Notes: generated from the letters alone by a model not told the origin. A DNA stretch of 64,000 nucleotides from Congeria kusceri (GCA_027627225.1 CM051029.1:22931356-22995355), one strand, 5' to 3'; numbered from the stretch's first letter, positions 37,205 to 52,711 are shown. Translations and numbers: made by a program.

Positions 37205-38225
37205 AGCTCACATTTATTTTTAACGTTTCAAACCAAAAAAAAGTAACGTTACATTATAATATGAAACTTGCTAATTTTTCTGCAGAAAAAGAACAAAATT
37301 ATCGTTGTTAAACTACCCAATGAACAACGCAAAAGTAGTTCCGATACTGAGCGGAGCATAGTCAAATTCTCATTAAAATTGCAAAAATATTTATCAAATC
37401 ATTTAAGAATTCAAATAATGTTCGCATTATCGTTGTTTATCGGCCAACTAAAAACTCTTTAATTCCAATGCATCAGAACACCAAATCGTTGATTATTGAC
37501 CGGTAAACAACGATAAATCGAAAATTATTTTTGAATCGACACGTACTCGTATGTGTACTACAGAACAGTGAGATTCATTTCAGTTGTGTCGTTTAACTTC
37601 AATAATCACGTTTCACAACTACCGGTATATAAACACGGACACTGCATAATAATTTCAGTGTTGCTGTTTACTATAAACTACTCCTACCTACTCACCAGCC
37701 TTGAACTGCAGGATGCTTTCTGGAAACCGGAAGTGGAAAGCTGTCGGAATATTTTAGCGCATGCATAGTCGTTTTCGTCTGTTGCGCAAATTGTATGTGT
37801 TGGCAGTAAGGTCGCGAAGTATGAAATAGAAAAAAACGACAAAAATATATATATATTTTATATCAGAAATATTTGTTAAATAATACATTTTCTATAACAT
37901 TTAATTTAGTTAGTTTTCTCATAAGTTCAATATATACGACATAAATATACATTTAGAAGTTCTTCTTGTTGTTGTTTTATTTCGACAATGAACTATTTTA
38001 GCTGTATCATTCGCCTTCATACAGAAACCCCCCCATGTCCGGTATGGACAGATAACATTTTGAGCGTTTTCATTGGCTACATGTATTTTCTTTGACAGAC
38101 CCAACGCATGACGTTAATTTGGTGAAATGACGTCACGTCAGTACACAACTTTGAGGATTAAGCAACTTATTTTGGTAACATGAGAAGGGTTTTAATGCGT
38201 TTAAAAGCATGTGATTAACAAGATC

Positions 38226-38364
38226 TGACACTCGTTGTCATTTTATACTATATTTTATTAAACTCGTCCAGGAAATTCGTAAGTAAGCTCGCAAAAGGCT
38301 CGCTTACTTACAAAATTCCTAATCTCGTTTAATAAAATATTGTACGAAATGACAACTCGTGTCA
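38226..38364. mobile_element. Internal 139-bp hairpin element (unit 3)
   Basis: Same as the unit 2 copy. Confidence 0.85.
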
Positions 38365-38716
38365 GATATACACTGTATATCTTATAAACAAATGTCCAAA
38401 TGTTTGTTTCTAAATGTTTCAGAAATGTTCATAATGAAGACACTGGACTGCTCCTACCGTCTTAGGACAACACTATGAGTTCCTAATTAGTTCAATGAAA
38501 TTAAGAGTTAACCACTGAAAGTACGGTACAGTATTTGATGCTGTACTGTAAACAATTCCCAGTTTATTCAGCAACCTTAACGAAATCATGGGGGCGCCAA
38601 GTCCATCATCTCGCTAGGGTAACTAAAGGTCAGCAAAGGAAACTTCTATATATAGAAAAGACGTAATATTTTGAAAGAAAATTTGTATCATCATCATTAT
38701 TATTGTTATTATTATT

Positions 38717-38751
<35 letters not shown>

Positions 38752-39595
38752 TATCATCATTATGTGTAATTTTTGTACCATTTGTAGCAGTATTAAATTA
38801 TTATTCTTATTCATATATTATTATTTTAATTATTATAAAACACCATCATGAACAAAAAAGGGCTTTATCGACTTAATACAGACTGCCTATTTAGTTGTGT
38901 TGTTCTTTTTTAACAAAACAAATAATGTTACTAAGGAAACAGAACATATCAGTTAGGCCTTTTTGGAGGGAATAATTAGCACGACATGAATAATGGACAG
39001 GACAAGAAACGTTCTTAATTAAGAACAGTCCATCAAACGTATATGTATGCAAATAAGCATGGTTATATAGCTTTGATTAAATGTATGTGTGAATGCATTG
39101 TTATTTTTAAATCATTTTATTTAAAATGATTACAATACTTGCGAAAGAAACAGAATTTTTACAGAAAACTGTACCGCCAATTTTACTTCAATGTTGCAAT
39201 AAAATGTATATTCATTTCTTAAATAGAAATATCAATAACATTGTTGTAAATTCTACGCTCCTTGTTACAATTATTACAAGAATAAAGTCTAAAAGACAAG
39301 AGCTACCACTGTTAAACTATAAACATGTGTAACAAAACCTATAAAATCTATAAAAGCAGACAAGAGGTTGCTGCTCCTTTTTGTAACACCATACAGTTAT
39401 GCGCCCAACCTTTTGTGTTATTTTAGCAGGTGTTTAAAATAAACGTGTAATTGTAATTTTAAATGGCCTCTCTGTCGGGAGCAGGAACCTGTTACTCCCC
39501 TGATCCGAGAGAGTGCGACATGTCAGATATAAACTAGAACTACCACTGTCATGGCGCAAATACCACAGCATGCCGCATTGTCACAACGATATTGT

Positions 39596-40747
39596 ACGGA
39601 ATCCGGTTAGTGCCATATGAAATATCGTGCCTCTTCCGGCAAGGGCGAGACACGAAAATTGCGCGAAACACGAAGCGAGACACGATATTCCCGCGAGACA
39701 CGAAGCGAGGCACGATATTGTAACACGAGATCTCGCACTGTCGCAGTATCCGGTACCACGATATCTCGCGGGAAATATCGTGTATCGCTTTCTGTTTCGC
39801 GGGAATATCGTGTCTCGCTTCGTGTCTCACGGTAAAATATCGTGCCTCGCTTCGTGTCTCGCGCAATTCTCGTGCCTCGTGTTTAGCAGTCGAGGCACGA
39901 GATGCGACGCGAGACACGAAGCGATACACGATATTCAGGCGAGACATGAAGCGATGCACGATGTTATATCGTTCAAATATCGCCCGAGTATCGCGGTAAA
40001 TTTTAAAACTACGATACTCGAAACACGAAGCTAGAGATAAGAATCGGGCGACACACGAAGCGATGCACGATATTGTATCGTTCAAATATCGCCCGAATAT
40101 CGAGTATCGCCTGAATATCGTGTCTCGCTTCGCATCTCGTGTCTCGACCTTTAATCGCGAGGCACGAGAATTGCGCGAGACCCGAAGCGAGGCACGATCT
40201 TTTCCCGCGAGACACGAAGCGAGACACTATACTCGATAATCGTGCGATATTTGAACGATACAATATCGTGCTTCGCTTCGTGTCTCGCGCAGTTCTTGCG
40301 TCTCGCTTCGTGTTTCGCGTATCGTGGTATGAAGTTTACCGCGAGACACGAGAATCAGGCGTTATTTGAACGATATAATATCGTGCCTCGCTTCGTGTCT
40401 CGCCTGAATATCGTGTATCGCTTCGTGTCTCGCTTCGCATCTCGTGTCTCGACCTTTGAACGCGAGGCACGAGAATTGCGCGAGACACGAAGCGAGGAAC
40501 GATATTTTAACGCGAGACACGAAGCGAGACACGAGAATTGCGCGAAACACCACGCGAGGCACGATATTTTACCGCGAGATTATGTGGTATAGGATACTGC
40601 GACAGTGCGAGATCTCGTGTTACAATATCGTGCCTCGCTTCATGTCTCGCGGGAATATCGTGTCTCGCTTCGTGTTTCGCGCAATTCTCGTGCCTCGCGT
40701 TCAAGAGTCGAGACACGATATTTCATATGGCACTAACCGGATTCCGT
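39596..40747. mobile_element. 1152-bp foldback core element (unit 3)
   Basis: Same structure and length. Confidence 0.9.
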
Positions 40748-41476
40748 AATATTGATACAAGCAACATGTAGTTTTGAGGTGTAAAAAATGTATTAGTTAA
40801 CTGGGGAAAGAAATTGACAAAAGGGAATAACTCTGTAAACAAAGTAGCGAGAGCTATAACTCTTGAGCATTGCACTCCGTCTTATAACCGCCTATCCATG
40901 TATGAAGTCTGAGTTCCACTCCTTCAGTAGACTTGGAGAAAATGGCCGGAAGGAAAATTGACAAGGGGGAATAATTCCGTAAATAATGCAGCTAGAGTTA
41001 TAATTCTTGCGCTAGATTTATAATTCTTGTGCGCTGCACTCATTCTAACAAAAAATCTGTTTACGTATGAAGTTTGAGGTCAATCCTTCTGTAGTGTGAG
41101 AAAATGGCAGAACAAGGAAACCGGAACAAGGGGAATAACTCAATTTATAATGCAGCTAGAGTTGTAAAAATCTTGTGCACTGCACTCCACCTAGTCCAGG
41201 ACAAAAAAACGACATCCAGACAACCGTACGGACGGACAGACAGACAAGCTGATTCCAGTATAATCCCTTTCTTTTGTGGGAATTCCCGATGTTGCTGTCG
41301 AGCTCTTGGAAGTACCTGGAAGTACCCGGGAACACCGTCTGTTTGTTGAGATCCACAGATTCGCGGACTATTAAAGCGTACAAATTATTTTGTAAATAAC
41401 GTTTAGTAAAATGTTGTAGTTGAAATTAGAACAGCAAATAAATTCTACTATGATTATTTAAACCTGAACTTGTCAA

Positions 41477-41942
41477 CCATCATTATCATCATCATCATCA
41501 TCATAATTAACGTAATACATGATGATGAAGATTTTGATGATGAGATGGTGATGACGAAGACGATAACGATGATGATGACGATGATAATGAGAAGGAGATG
41601 ATGATGACGATGATGATGGCGATATGATGATGGTGATGATGATGATGACGATGATGATGAGTATGGGGGAGGAGATAATGATGACGACGTTGATGATGAT
41701 GACGATGAGTACGGGGAAGGAGATGATGATAACGATGATGATGATGATGATGATGATTATGATGATGATTAGTATGGGAAAGGAGATGATGATGACGACG
41801 ATGATGATGATGAGGTGCAGGAGATGCTGATGACGATGATGATGATGGCGATGATGATGGTGATGATGATGATGATGGCGATGATAATGATGATGAGGAG
41901 GAGGAGAAGGATATGATAATAATAATAATATTATTATTATTA
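41477..41942. repeat. GAT-rich microsatellite (unit 3)
   Basis: Same arrangement, with a longer pure GAT run near 41730 and a shorter ATT end. Confidence 0.9.
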
Positions 41943-42065
41943 CTTTATTGCCGTGTATGTACCGATTTATTTATTACAGTCCATGCATTATTTTCTGTGT
42001 TGCTCTCTTTTCTCCTTGAATATGTTATAAATTCTATTAGATAATCACTCAGAAACTGAAGAGCA

Positions 42066-42379
42066 CTGTAGGACAATATTTTTCACAAATCATATTTTTC
42101 ACATCTGTGAAAAATAGGACCGCATTCTTCACAGGTGTGAAAATTGAGATCTTATTCTTCACGCATCACAGTCTTATTCTTTACATTTTCTGTGACGTTT
42201 GTGATCGCATCAAGTTTTTAATATGCAATTAAGTCATATTCTTCTGCAATCCTCACGCATACCCCGTTTTAAACCAATCACATTCGCCACACTTTGTCAC
42301 ACTTAAAAATGTGACAAATGAGATCCTATTCTTCACAGGTGTGTGAAAAATATGATTTGTGAAAAATATGATCCTACAG
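42066..42379. mobile_element. 314-bp inverted-repeat element (unit 3)
   Basis: Same ends and length as in unit 1. Confidence 0.85.
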
Positions 42380-43399
42380 AGCTCACATTTATTTTTAACG
42401 TTTCAAACCAAAAAAAAGTAACGTTACATTATAATATGAAACTTGCTAATTTTTCTACAGAAAAAGAACAAAATTATCGTTGTTAAACTACCCAATGAAC
42501 AACGCAAAAGTAGTTCCGATTCTGAGCGGAGCATAGTCAAATTCTCATTAAAATTGCAAAAATATTTATCAAATCATTTAAGAATTCAAATAATGTTCGC
42601 ATTATCGTTGTTTATCGGCCAACTAAAAACTCTTTAATTCCAATGCATCAGAACACCAAATCGTTGATTATTGACCGGTAAACAACGATAAATCGAAAAT
42701 TATTTTTGAATCGACACGTACTCGTATGTGTACTACAGAACAGTGAGATTCATTTCAGTTGTGTCGTTTAACTTCAATAATCACGTTTCACAACTACCGG
42801 TATATAAACACGGACACTGCATAATAATTTCAGTGTTGCTGTTTACTATAAACTACTCCTACCTACTCACCAGCATTGAACTGCAGGATGCTTTCTGGAA
42901 ACCGGAAGTGGAAAGCTGTCGGAATATTTTGGCGCATGCATAGTCGTTTTCGTCTGTTGCGCAAATTGTATGTGTTGGCAGTTAGGTCGCGAAGTATGAA
43001 ATAGAAAAAAACGACAAAAATATATATATATTTTATATCAGAAATATTTGTTAAATAATACATTTTCTATAACATTTAATTTAGTTAGTTTTCTCATAAG
43101 TTCAATATATACGACATAAATATACATTTAGAAGTTCTTCTTGTTGTTGTTTTATTTCGACAATGAACTATTTTAGCTGTATCATTCGCCTTCATACAGA
43201 AACCCCCCATGTCCGGTATGGACAGATAACATTTTGAGCGTTTTCATTGGCTACATGTATTTTCTTTGACAGACCCAACGCATGACGTTAATTTGGTGAA
43301 ATGACGTCACGTCAGTACACAACTTTGAGGATTAAGCAACTTATTTTGGTAACATGAGAAGGGTTTTAATGCGTTTAAAAGCATGTGATTAACAAGATC

Positions 43400-43538
43400 T
43401 GACACTCGTTGTCATTTTATACTATATTTTATTAAACTCGTCCAGGAAATTCGTAAGAAAGCTCGCAAAAGGCTCGCTTACTTACAAAATTCCTAATCTC
43501 GTTTAATAAAATATTGTACGAAATGACAACTCGTGTCA
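43400..43538. mobile_element. Internal 139-bp hairpin element (unit 4)
   Basis: Same as unit 2, with a substitution in the stem near the loop (AAGAAAGC for AAGTAAGC). Confidence 0.85.
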
Positions 43539-43890
43539 GATATACACTGTATATCTTATAAACAAATGTCCAAATGTTTGTTTCTAAATGTTTCAGAAAT
43601 GTTCATAATGAAGACACTGGACTGCTCCTACCGTCTTAGGACAACACTACGAGTTCCTAATTAGTTCAATGAAATTAAGAGTTAACCACTGAAAGTACGG
43701 TACAGTATTTGATGCTGTACTGTAAACAATTCCCAGTTTATTCAGCAACCTTAACGAAATCATGGGGGCGCCAAGTCCATCATCTCGCTAGGGTAACTAA
43801 AGGTCAGCAAAGGAAACTTCTATATATAGAAAAGACGTAATATTTTGAAAGAAAATTTGTATCATCATCATTATTAATGTTATTATTATT

Positions 43891-43925
<35 letters not shown>

Positions 43926-44769
43926 TATCATCATTATGTGTAATTATTGTACCATTTGTAGCAGTATTAAATTATTATTCTTATTAATATATTATTATTT
44001 TAATTATTATAAAACACCATCATGAACAAAAAAGGGCTTTATCGACTTAATACAGACTGCCTATTTAGTTGTGTTGCTCTTTTTTAACAAAACAAATAAT
44101 GTTACTAAGGAAACAGAACATATCAGTTAGGCCTTTTTGGAGGGAGTAATTAGCACGACATGAATAATGGACAGGACAAGAAACGTTCTTAATTAAGAAC
44201 AGTCCATCAAACGTATATGTATGCAAATAAGCATGGTTATATAGCTTTGATTAAATGTATGTGTGAATGCATTGTTATTTTTAAATCATTTTATTTCAAA
44301 TGATTACAATACTTGCGAAAGAAACAGAATTTTTACAGAAAACTGTACCGCCAATTTTACTTCAATGTTGCAATAAAATGTATATTCATTTCTTAAATAG
44401 AAATATCAATAACATTGTTGTAAATTCTACGCTCCTTGTTACAATTATTACAAGAATAAAGTCTAAAAGACACGAGCTACCACTGTTAAACTATCAACAT
44501 GTGTAACAAAACCTATAAAATCTATAAAAGCAGACAAGAGGTTGCTGCTCCTTTTTGTAACACCATACAGTTATGCGCCCAACCTTTTGTGTTATTTTAG
44601 CAGGTGTTTAAAATAAACGTGTAATTGTAATTTTAAATGGCCTATCTTTCGGGAGCAGGAACCTGTTACTCCCCTGATCCGAGAGAGTGCGACATGTCAG
44701 ATATAAACTAGAACTACCACTGTCATGGCGCAAATACCACAGCATGCCGCATTGTCACAACGATATTGT

Positions 44770-45921
44770 ACGGAATCCGGTTAGTGCCATATGAAATATC
44801 GTGCCTCTTCCGGCAAGGGCGAGACACGAAAATTGCGCGAAACACGAAGCGAGACACGATATTCCCGCGAGACACGAAGCGAGGCACGATATTGTAACAC
44901 GAGATCTCGCACTGTCGCAGTATCCGGTACCACGATATCTCGCGGGAAATATCGTGTATCGCTTTCTGTTTCGCGGGAATATCGTGTCTCGCTTCGTGTC
45001 TCACGGTAAAATATCGTGCCTCGCTTCGTGTCTCGCGCAATTCTCGTGCCTCGTGTTTAGCAGTCGAGGCACGAGATGCGACGCGAGACACGAAGCGATA
45101 CACGATATTCAGGCGAGACATGAAGCGATGCACGATGTTATATCGTTCAAATATCGCCCGAGTATCGCGGTAAATTTTAAAACTACGATACTCGAAACAC
45201 GAAGCTAGAGACAAGAATCGGGCGACACACGAAGCGATGCACGATATTGTATCGTTCAAATATCGCCCGAATATCGAGTATCGCCTGAATATCGTGTCTC
45301 GCTTCGCATCTCGTGTCTCGACCTTTAATCGCGAGGCACGAGAATTGCGCGAGACCCGAAGCGAGGCACGATCTTTTCCCGCGAGACACGAAGCGAGACA
45401 CTATACTCGATAATCGTGCGATATTTGAACGATACAATATCGTGCTTCGCTTCGTGTCTCGCGCAGTTCTTGCGTCTCGCTTCGTGTTTCGCGTATCGTG
45501 GTATGAAGTTTACCGCGAGACACGAGAATCAGGCGTTATTTGAACGATATAATATCGTGCCTCGCTTCGTGTCTCGCCTGAATATCGTGTATCGCTTCGT
45601 GTCTCGCTTCGCATCTCGTGTCTCGACCTTTGAACGCGAGGCACGAGAATTGCGCGAGACACGAAGCGAGGAACGATATTTTAACGCGAGACACGAAGCG
45701 AGACACGAGAATTGCGCGAAACACCACGCGAGGCACGATATTTTACCGCGAGATTATGTGGTATAGGATACTGCGACAGTGCGAGATCTCGTGTTACAAT
45801 ATCGTGCCTCGCTTCATGTCTCGCGGGAATATCGTGTCTCGCTTCGTGTTTCGCGCAATTCTCGTGCCACGCGTTCAAGAGTCGAGACACGATATTTCAT
45901 ATAGCACTAACCGGATTCCGT
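44770..45921. mobile_element. 1152-bp foldback core element (unit 4)
   Basis: Same structure and length; one mismatch in the right terminal repeat (CATATAGCAC). Confidence 0.9.
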
Positions 45922-46632
45922 AATATTGATACAAGCAACATGTAGTTTTGAGGTGTAAAAAATGTATTAGTAACTGCGGAAAGAAATTGACAAAAGGGAA
46001 TAACTCTGTAAACAAAGTAGCGAGAGCTATAACTCTTGAGCATTGCACTCCGTCTTATAACCGCCTATTCATGTATGAAGTCTGAGTTCCACTCCTTCAG
46101 TAGACTTGGAGAAAATGGCCGAAAGGAAAATTGACAAGGGGGAATAATTCCGTAAATAATGCAGCTAGAGTTATAATTCTTGCGCTAGAGTTATAATTCT
46201 TGTGCGCTGCACTCATTCTAACAAAAAATCTGTCTACGTATGAAGTTTGAGGTCAATTCTTCTGTAGTGTGAGAAAATGGCTGAACAAGGAAATAACTCC
46301 ATTAATAATGCAGCTAGAGTTATAAATCTTGTGCACTGCACTCCACCTAGTCCAGGACAAAAAAACGACATCCAGACAACCGTACGGACGGACAGACAGA
46401 CAAGCTGATTCCAGTATAATCCCTTTCTTTTGTGGGAATTCCCGATGTTGCTGTCGAGCTCTTGGAAGTACCTGGAAGTACCCGGGAACACCGTCTGTTT
46501 GTTGAGATCCACAGATTCGCGGACTATTAAAGCGTACAAATTATTTTGTAAATAACGTTTAGTAAAATGTTGTAGTTGAAATTAGAACAGCAAATAAATT
46601 CTACTATGATTATTTAAACCTGAACTTGTCAA

Positions 46633-47062
46633 CCATCATTATCATCATCATCATCATCATAATTAACGTAATACATGATGATGAAGATTTTGATGATGAG
46701 ATGGTGATGACGAAGACGATAATGATGATGATGACGATGATAATGAGAAGGAGATGATGATGACGATGATGATGGCGATATGATGATGGTGATGATGATG
46801 ATGACGATGATGATGAGTATGGGGGAGGAGATGATGATGACGACGTTGATGATGATGACGATGAGTACGGGGAAGGAGATGATGATAACGACGATGATTA
46901 TGATTATGATGATGATTAGTATGGGAAAGGAGATGATGATGACGACGATGATGATGATGAGGTGGAGGAGATGCTGATGACGATGATGATGATGGCGAGG
47001 ATGATGGTGATGATGATGATGATGATGGCGATGATAATGATGATGATGAGGAGGAGAAGGAT

Positions 47063-47094
<32 letters not shown>

Positions 47095-47104
47095 GTTATT
47101 ATTA
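46633..47104. repeat. GAT-rich microsatellite (unit 4)
   Basis: Same arrangement as unit 2. Confidence 0.9.
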
Positions 47105-47227
47105 CTTTATTGCCGTGTATGTACCGATTTATTTATTACAGTCCATGCATTATTTTCTGTGTTGCTCTCTTTTCTCCTTGAATATGTTATAAATTCTATT
47201 AGATAATCACTCAGAAACTGAAGAGCA

Positions 47228-47541
47228 CTGTAGGACAATATTTTTCACAAATCATATTTTTCACATCTGTGAAAAATAGGACCGCATTCTTCACAGGTGT
47301 GAAAATTGAGATCTTATTCTTCACGCATCACAGTCTTATTCTTTACATTTTCTGTGACGTTTGTGATCGCATCAAGTTTTTAATATGCAATTAAGTCATA
47401 TTCTTCTGCAATCCTCACGCATACCCCGTTTTAAACCAATCACATTCGCCACACTTTGTCACACTTAAAAATGTGACAAATGAGATCCTATTCTTCACAG
47501 GTGTGTGAAAAATATGATTTGTGAAAAATATGATCCTACAG
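47228..47541. mobile_element. 314-bp inverted-repeat element (unit 4)
   Basis: Same ends and length as in unit 1. Confidence 0.85.
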
Positions 47542-48562
47542 AGCTCACATTTATTTTTAACGTTTCAAACCAAAAAAAAAGTAACGTTACATTATAATAT
47601 GAAACTTGCTAATTTTTCTACAGAAAAAGAACAAAATTATCGTTGTTAAACTACCCAATGAACAACGCAAAAGTAGTTCCGATTCTGAGCGGAGCATAGT
47701 CAAATTATCATTAAAATTGCAAAAATATTTATCAAATCATTTAAGAATTCAAATAATGTTCGCATTATCGTTGTTTATCGGCCAACTAAAAACTCTTTAA
47801 TTCCAATGCATCAGAACACCAAATCGTTGATTATTGACCGGTAAACAACGATAAATCGAAAATTATTTTTGAATCGACACGTACTCGTATGTGTACTACA
47901 GAACAGTGAGATTCATTTCAGTTGTGTCGTTTAACTTCAATAATCACGTTTCACAACTACCGGTATATAAACACGGACACTGCATAATAATTTCAGTGTT
48001 GCTGTTTACTATAAACTACTCCTACCTACTCACCAGCCTTGAACTGCAGGATGCTTTCTGGAAACCGGAAGTGGAAAGCTGTCGGAATATTTTGGCGCAT
48101 GCATAGTCGTTTTCGTCTGTTGCGCAAATTGTATGTGTTGGCAGTAAGGTCGCGAAGTATGAAATAGAAAAAAACGACAAAAATATATATATATTTTATA
48201 TCAGAAATATTTGTTAAATAATACATTTTCTATAACATTTAATTTAGTTAGTTTTCTCATAAGTTCAATATATACGACATAAATATACATTTAGAAGTTC
48301 TTCTTGTTGTTGTTTTATTTCGACAATGAACTATTTTAGCTGTATCATTCGCCTTCATACAGAAACCCCCCATGTCCGGTATGGACAGATAACATTTTGA
48401 GCGTTTTCATTGGCTACATGTATTTTCTTTGACAGACCCAACGCATGACGTTAATTTGGTGAAATGACGTCACGTCAGTACACAACTTTGAGGATTAAGC
48501 AACTTATTTTGGTAACATGAGAAGGGTTTTAATGCGTTTAAAAGCATGTGATTAACAAGATC

Positions 48563-48701
48563 TGACACTCGTTGTCATTTTATACTATATTTTATTAAAC
48601 TCGTCCAGGAAATTCGTAAGTAAGCTCGCAAAAGGCTCGCTTACTTACAAAATTCCTAATCTCGTTTAATAAAATATTGTACGAAATGACAACTCGTGTC
48701 A
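48563..48701. mobile_element. Internal 139-bp hairpin element (unit 5)
   Basis: Same as the unit 2 copy. Confidence 0.85.
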
Positions 48702-49923
48702 GATATACACTGTATATCTTATAAACAAATGTCCAAATGTTTGTTTCTAAATGTTTCAGAAATGTTCATAATGAAGACACTGGACTGCTCCTACCGTCTT
48801 AGGACAACACTATGAGTTCCTAATTAGTTCAATGAAATTAAGAGTTAACCACTGAAAGTACGGTACAGTATTTGATGCTGTACTGTAAACAATTCCCAGT
48901 TTATTCAGCAACCTTAACGAAATCATGGGGGCGCCAAGTCCATCATCTCGCTAGGGTAACTAAAGGTCAGCATAGGAAACTTCTATATATAGAAAAGACG
49001 TAATATTTTGAAAGAAAATTTGTATCATCATCATTATTATTGTTATTATTATTATCATCATCATCATCATCATCATCATTATCATCATTATGTGTAATTT
49101 TTGTACCATTTGTAGCAGTATTAAATTATTATTCTTATTAATATATTATTATTTTAATTATTATAAAACACCATCATGAACAAAAAAGGGCTTTATCGAC
49201 TTAATACAGACTGCCTATTTAGTTGTGTTGTTCTTTTTTAACAAAACAAATAATGTTACTAAGGAAACAGAACATATCAGTTAGGCCTTTTTGGAGGGAA
49301 TAATTAGCACGACATGAATAATGGACAGGACAAGAAACGTTCTTAATTAAGAACAGTCCATCAAACGTATATGTATGCAAATAAGCATGGTTATATAGCT
49401 TTGATTAAATGTATGTGTGAATGCATTGTTATTTTTAAATCATTTTATTTAAAATGATTACAATACTTGCGAAAGAAACAGAATTTTTACAGAAAACTGT
49501 ACCGCCAATTTTACTTCAATGTTGCAATAAAATGTATATTCATTTCTTAAATAGAAATATCAATAACATTGTTGTAAATTCTACGCTCCTTGTTACAATT
49601 ATTACAAGAATAAAGTCTAAAAGACACGAGCTACCACTGTTAAACTATAAACATGTGTAACAAAACCTATAAAATCTATAAAAGCAGACAAGAGGTTGCT
49701 GCTCCTTTTTGTAACACCATACAGTTATGCGCCCAACCTTTTGTGTTATTTTAGCAGGTGTTTAAAATAAACGTGTAATTGTAATTTTAAATGGCCTCTC
49801 TGTCGGGAGCAGGAACCTGTTACTCCCCTGATCCGAGAGAGTGCGACATGTCAGATATAAATTAGAACTACCACTGTCATGGCGCAAATACCACAGCATG
49901 CCGCATTGTCACAACGATATTGT

Positions 49924-51075
49924 ACGGAATCCGGTTAGTGCCATATGAAATATCGTGCCTCTTCCGGCAAGGGCGAGACACGAAAATTGCGCGAAACACG
50001 AAGCGAGACACGATATTCCCGCGAGACACGAAGCGAGGCACGATATTGTAACACGAGATCTCGCACTGTCGCAGTATCCGGTACCACGATATCTCGCGGG
50101 AAATATCATGTATCGCTTTCTGTTTCGCGGGAATATCGTGTCTCGCTTCGTGTCTCACGGTAAAATATCGTGCCTCGCTTCGTGTCTCGCGCAATTCTCG
50201 TGCCTCGTGTTTAGCAGTCGAGGCACGAGATGCGACGCGAGACACGAAGCGATACACGATATTCAGGCGAGACATGAAGCGATGCACGATGTTATATCGT
50301 TCAAATATCGCCCGAGTATCGCGGTAAATTTTAAAACTACGATACTCGAAACACGAAGCTAGAGACAAGAATCGGGCGACACACGAAGCGATGCACGATA
50401 TTGTATCGTTCAAATATCGCCCGAATATCGAGTATCGCCTGAATATCGTGTCTCGCTTCGCATCTCGTGTCTCGACCTTTAATCGCGAGGCACGAGAATT
50501 GCGCGAGACCCGAAGCGAGGCACGATCTTTTCCCGCGAGACACGAAGCGAGACACTATACTCGATAATCGTGCGATATTTGAACGATACAATATCGTGCT
50601 TCGCTTCGTGTCTCGCGCAGTTCTTGAGTCTCGCTTCGTGTTTCGCGTATCGTGGTATGAAGTTTACCGCGAGACACGAGAATCAGGCGTTATTTGAACG
50701 ATATAATATCGTGCCTCGCTTCGTGTCTCGCCTGAATATCGTGTATCGCTTCGTGTCTCGCTTCGCATCTCGTGTCTCGACCTTTGAACGCGAGGCACGA
50801 GAATTGCGCGAGACACGAAGCGAGGAACGATATTTTAACGCGAGACACGAAGCGAGACACGAGAATTGCGCGAAACACCACGCGAGGCACGATATTTTAC
50901 CGCGAGATTATGTGGTATAGGATACTGCGACAGTGCGAGATCTCGTGTTACAATATCGTGCCTCGCTTCATGTCTCGCGGGAATATCGTGTCTCGCTTCG
51001 TGTTTCGCGCAATTCTCGTGCCTCGCGTTCAAGAGTCGAGACACGATATTTCATATGGCACTAACCGGATTCCGT
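49924..51075. mobile_element. 1152-bp foldback core element (unit 5)
   Basis: Same structure and length. Confidence 0.9.
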
Positions 51076-51802
51076 AATATTGATACAAGCAACATGTAGT
51101 TTTGAGGTGTAAAAAATGTATTAGTTAACTGGGGAAAGAAATTGACAAAAGGGAATAACTCTGTAAACAAAGTAGCGAGAGCTATAACTCTTGAGCATTG
51201 CACTCCGTCTTATAACCGCCTATCCATGTATGAAGTCTGAGTTCCACTCCTTCAGTAGACTTGGAGAAAATGGCCGGAAGGAAAATTGACAAGGGGGAAT
51301 AATTCCGTAAATAATGCAGCTAGAGTTATAATTCTTGCGCTAGAGTTATAATTCTTGTGCGCTGCACTCATTCTAACAAAAAATCTGTCTACGTATGAAG
51401 TTTGAGGTCAATTCTTCTGTAGTGTGAGAAAATGGCTGAACAAGGAAACCTGAACAAGGGGAATAACTCCATTAATAATGCAGCTAGAGTTATAAATCTT
51501 GTGCACTGCACTCCACCTAGTCCAGGACAAAAAAACGACATCCAGACAACCGTACGGACGGACAGACAGACAAGCTGATTCCAGTATAATCCCTTTCTTT
51601 TGTGGGAATTCCCGATGTTGCTGTCGAGCTCTTGGAAGTACCAGGAAGTACCCGGGAACACCGTCTGTTTGTTGAGATCCACAGATTCGCGGACTATTAA
51701 AGCGTACAAATTATTTTGTAAATAACGTTTAGTAAAATGTTGTAGTTGAAATTAGAACAGCAAATAAATTCTACTATGATTATTTAAACCTGAACTTGTC
51801 AA

Positions 51803-52274
51803 CCATCATTATCATCATCATCATCATCATAATTAACGTAATACATGATGATGAAGATTTTGATGATGAGATGGTGATGACGAAGACGATAATGATGATG
51901 ATGACGATGATAATGAGAAGGAGATGATGATGACGATGATGATGGCGATATGATGATGGTGATGATGATGATGACGATGATGATGAGTATGGGGGAGGAG
52001 ATGATGATGACGACGTTGATGATGATGACGATGAGTACGGGGAAGGAGATGATGATAACGACGATGATTATGATTATGATGATGATTAGTATGGGAAAGG
52101 AGATGATGATGACGACGATGATGATGATGAGGTGGAGGAGATGCTGATGACGATGATGATGATGGCGAGGATGATGGTGATGATGATGATGATGATGGCG
52201 ATGATAATGATGATGATGAGGAGGAGAAGGATATGATAATAATAATATTATTATTATTATTATTGTTATTATTA
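51803..52274. repeat. GAT-rich microsatellite (unit 5)
   Basis: Same arrangement as unit 2. Confidence 0.9.
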
Positions 52275-52397
52275 CTTTATTGCCGTGTATGTACCGATTT
52301 ATTTATTACAGTCCATGCATTATTTTCTGTGTTGCTCTCTTTTCTCCTTGAATATGTTATAAATTCTATTAGATAATCACTCACAAACTGAAGAGCA

Positions 52398-52711
52398 CTG
52401 TAGGACAATATTTTTCACAAATCATATTTTTCACATCTGTGAAAAATAGGACCGCATTCTTCACAGGTGTGAAAATTGAGATCTTATTCTTCACGCATCA
52501 CAGTCTTATTCTTTACATTTTCTGTGACGTTTGTGATCGCATCAAGTTTTTAATATGCAATTAAGTCATATTCTTCTGCAATCCTCACGCATACCCCGTT
52601 TTAAACCAATCACATTCGCCACACTTTGTCACACTTAAAAATGTGACAAATGAGATCCTATTCTTCACAGGTGTGTGAAAAATATGATTTGTGAAAAATA
52701 TGATCCTACAG
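52398..52711. mobile_element. 314-bp inverted-repeat element (unit 5)
   Basis: Same ends and length as in unit 1. Confidence 0.85.

Larger units (their letters stand above)
32374..37538. repeat. Macrosatellite unit 2 (5165 bp)
   Basis: Nearly identical to unit 3. It includes the full 139-bp hairpin element missing from unit 1. I use this as the reference unit. Confidence 0.95.
37539..42713. repeat. Macrosatellite unit 3 (5175 bp)
   Basis: Same order of parts as unit 2. Differences are mostly microsatellite length and scattered substitutions, for example GCTAGAGATAAG near 40030 in the foldback core where unit 1 has GCGAGACACAAG. Confidence 0.95.
42714..47876. repeat. Macrosatellite unit 4 (5163 bp)
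   Basis: Same order of parts. Shares the GCTAGAGACAAG core variant with unit 5 and has a short deletion in the three-copy repeat near 46288. Confidence 0.95.
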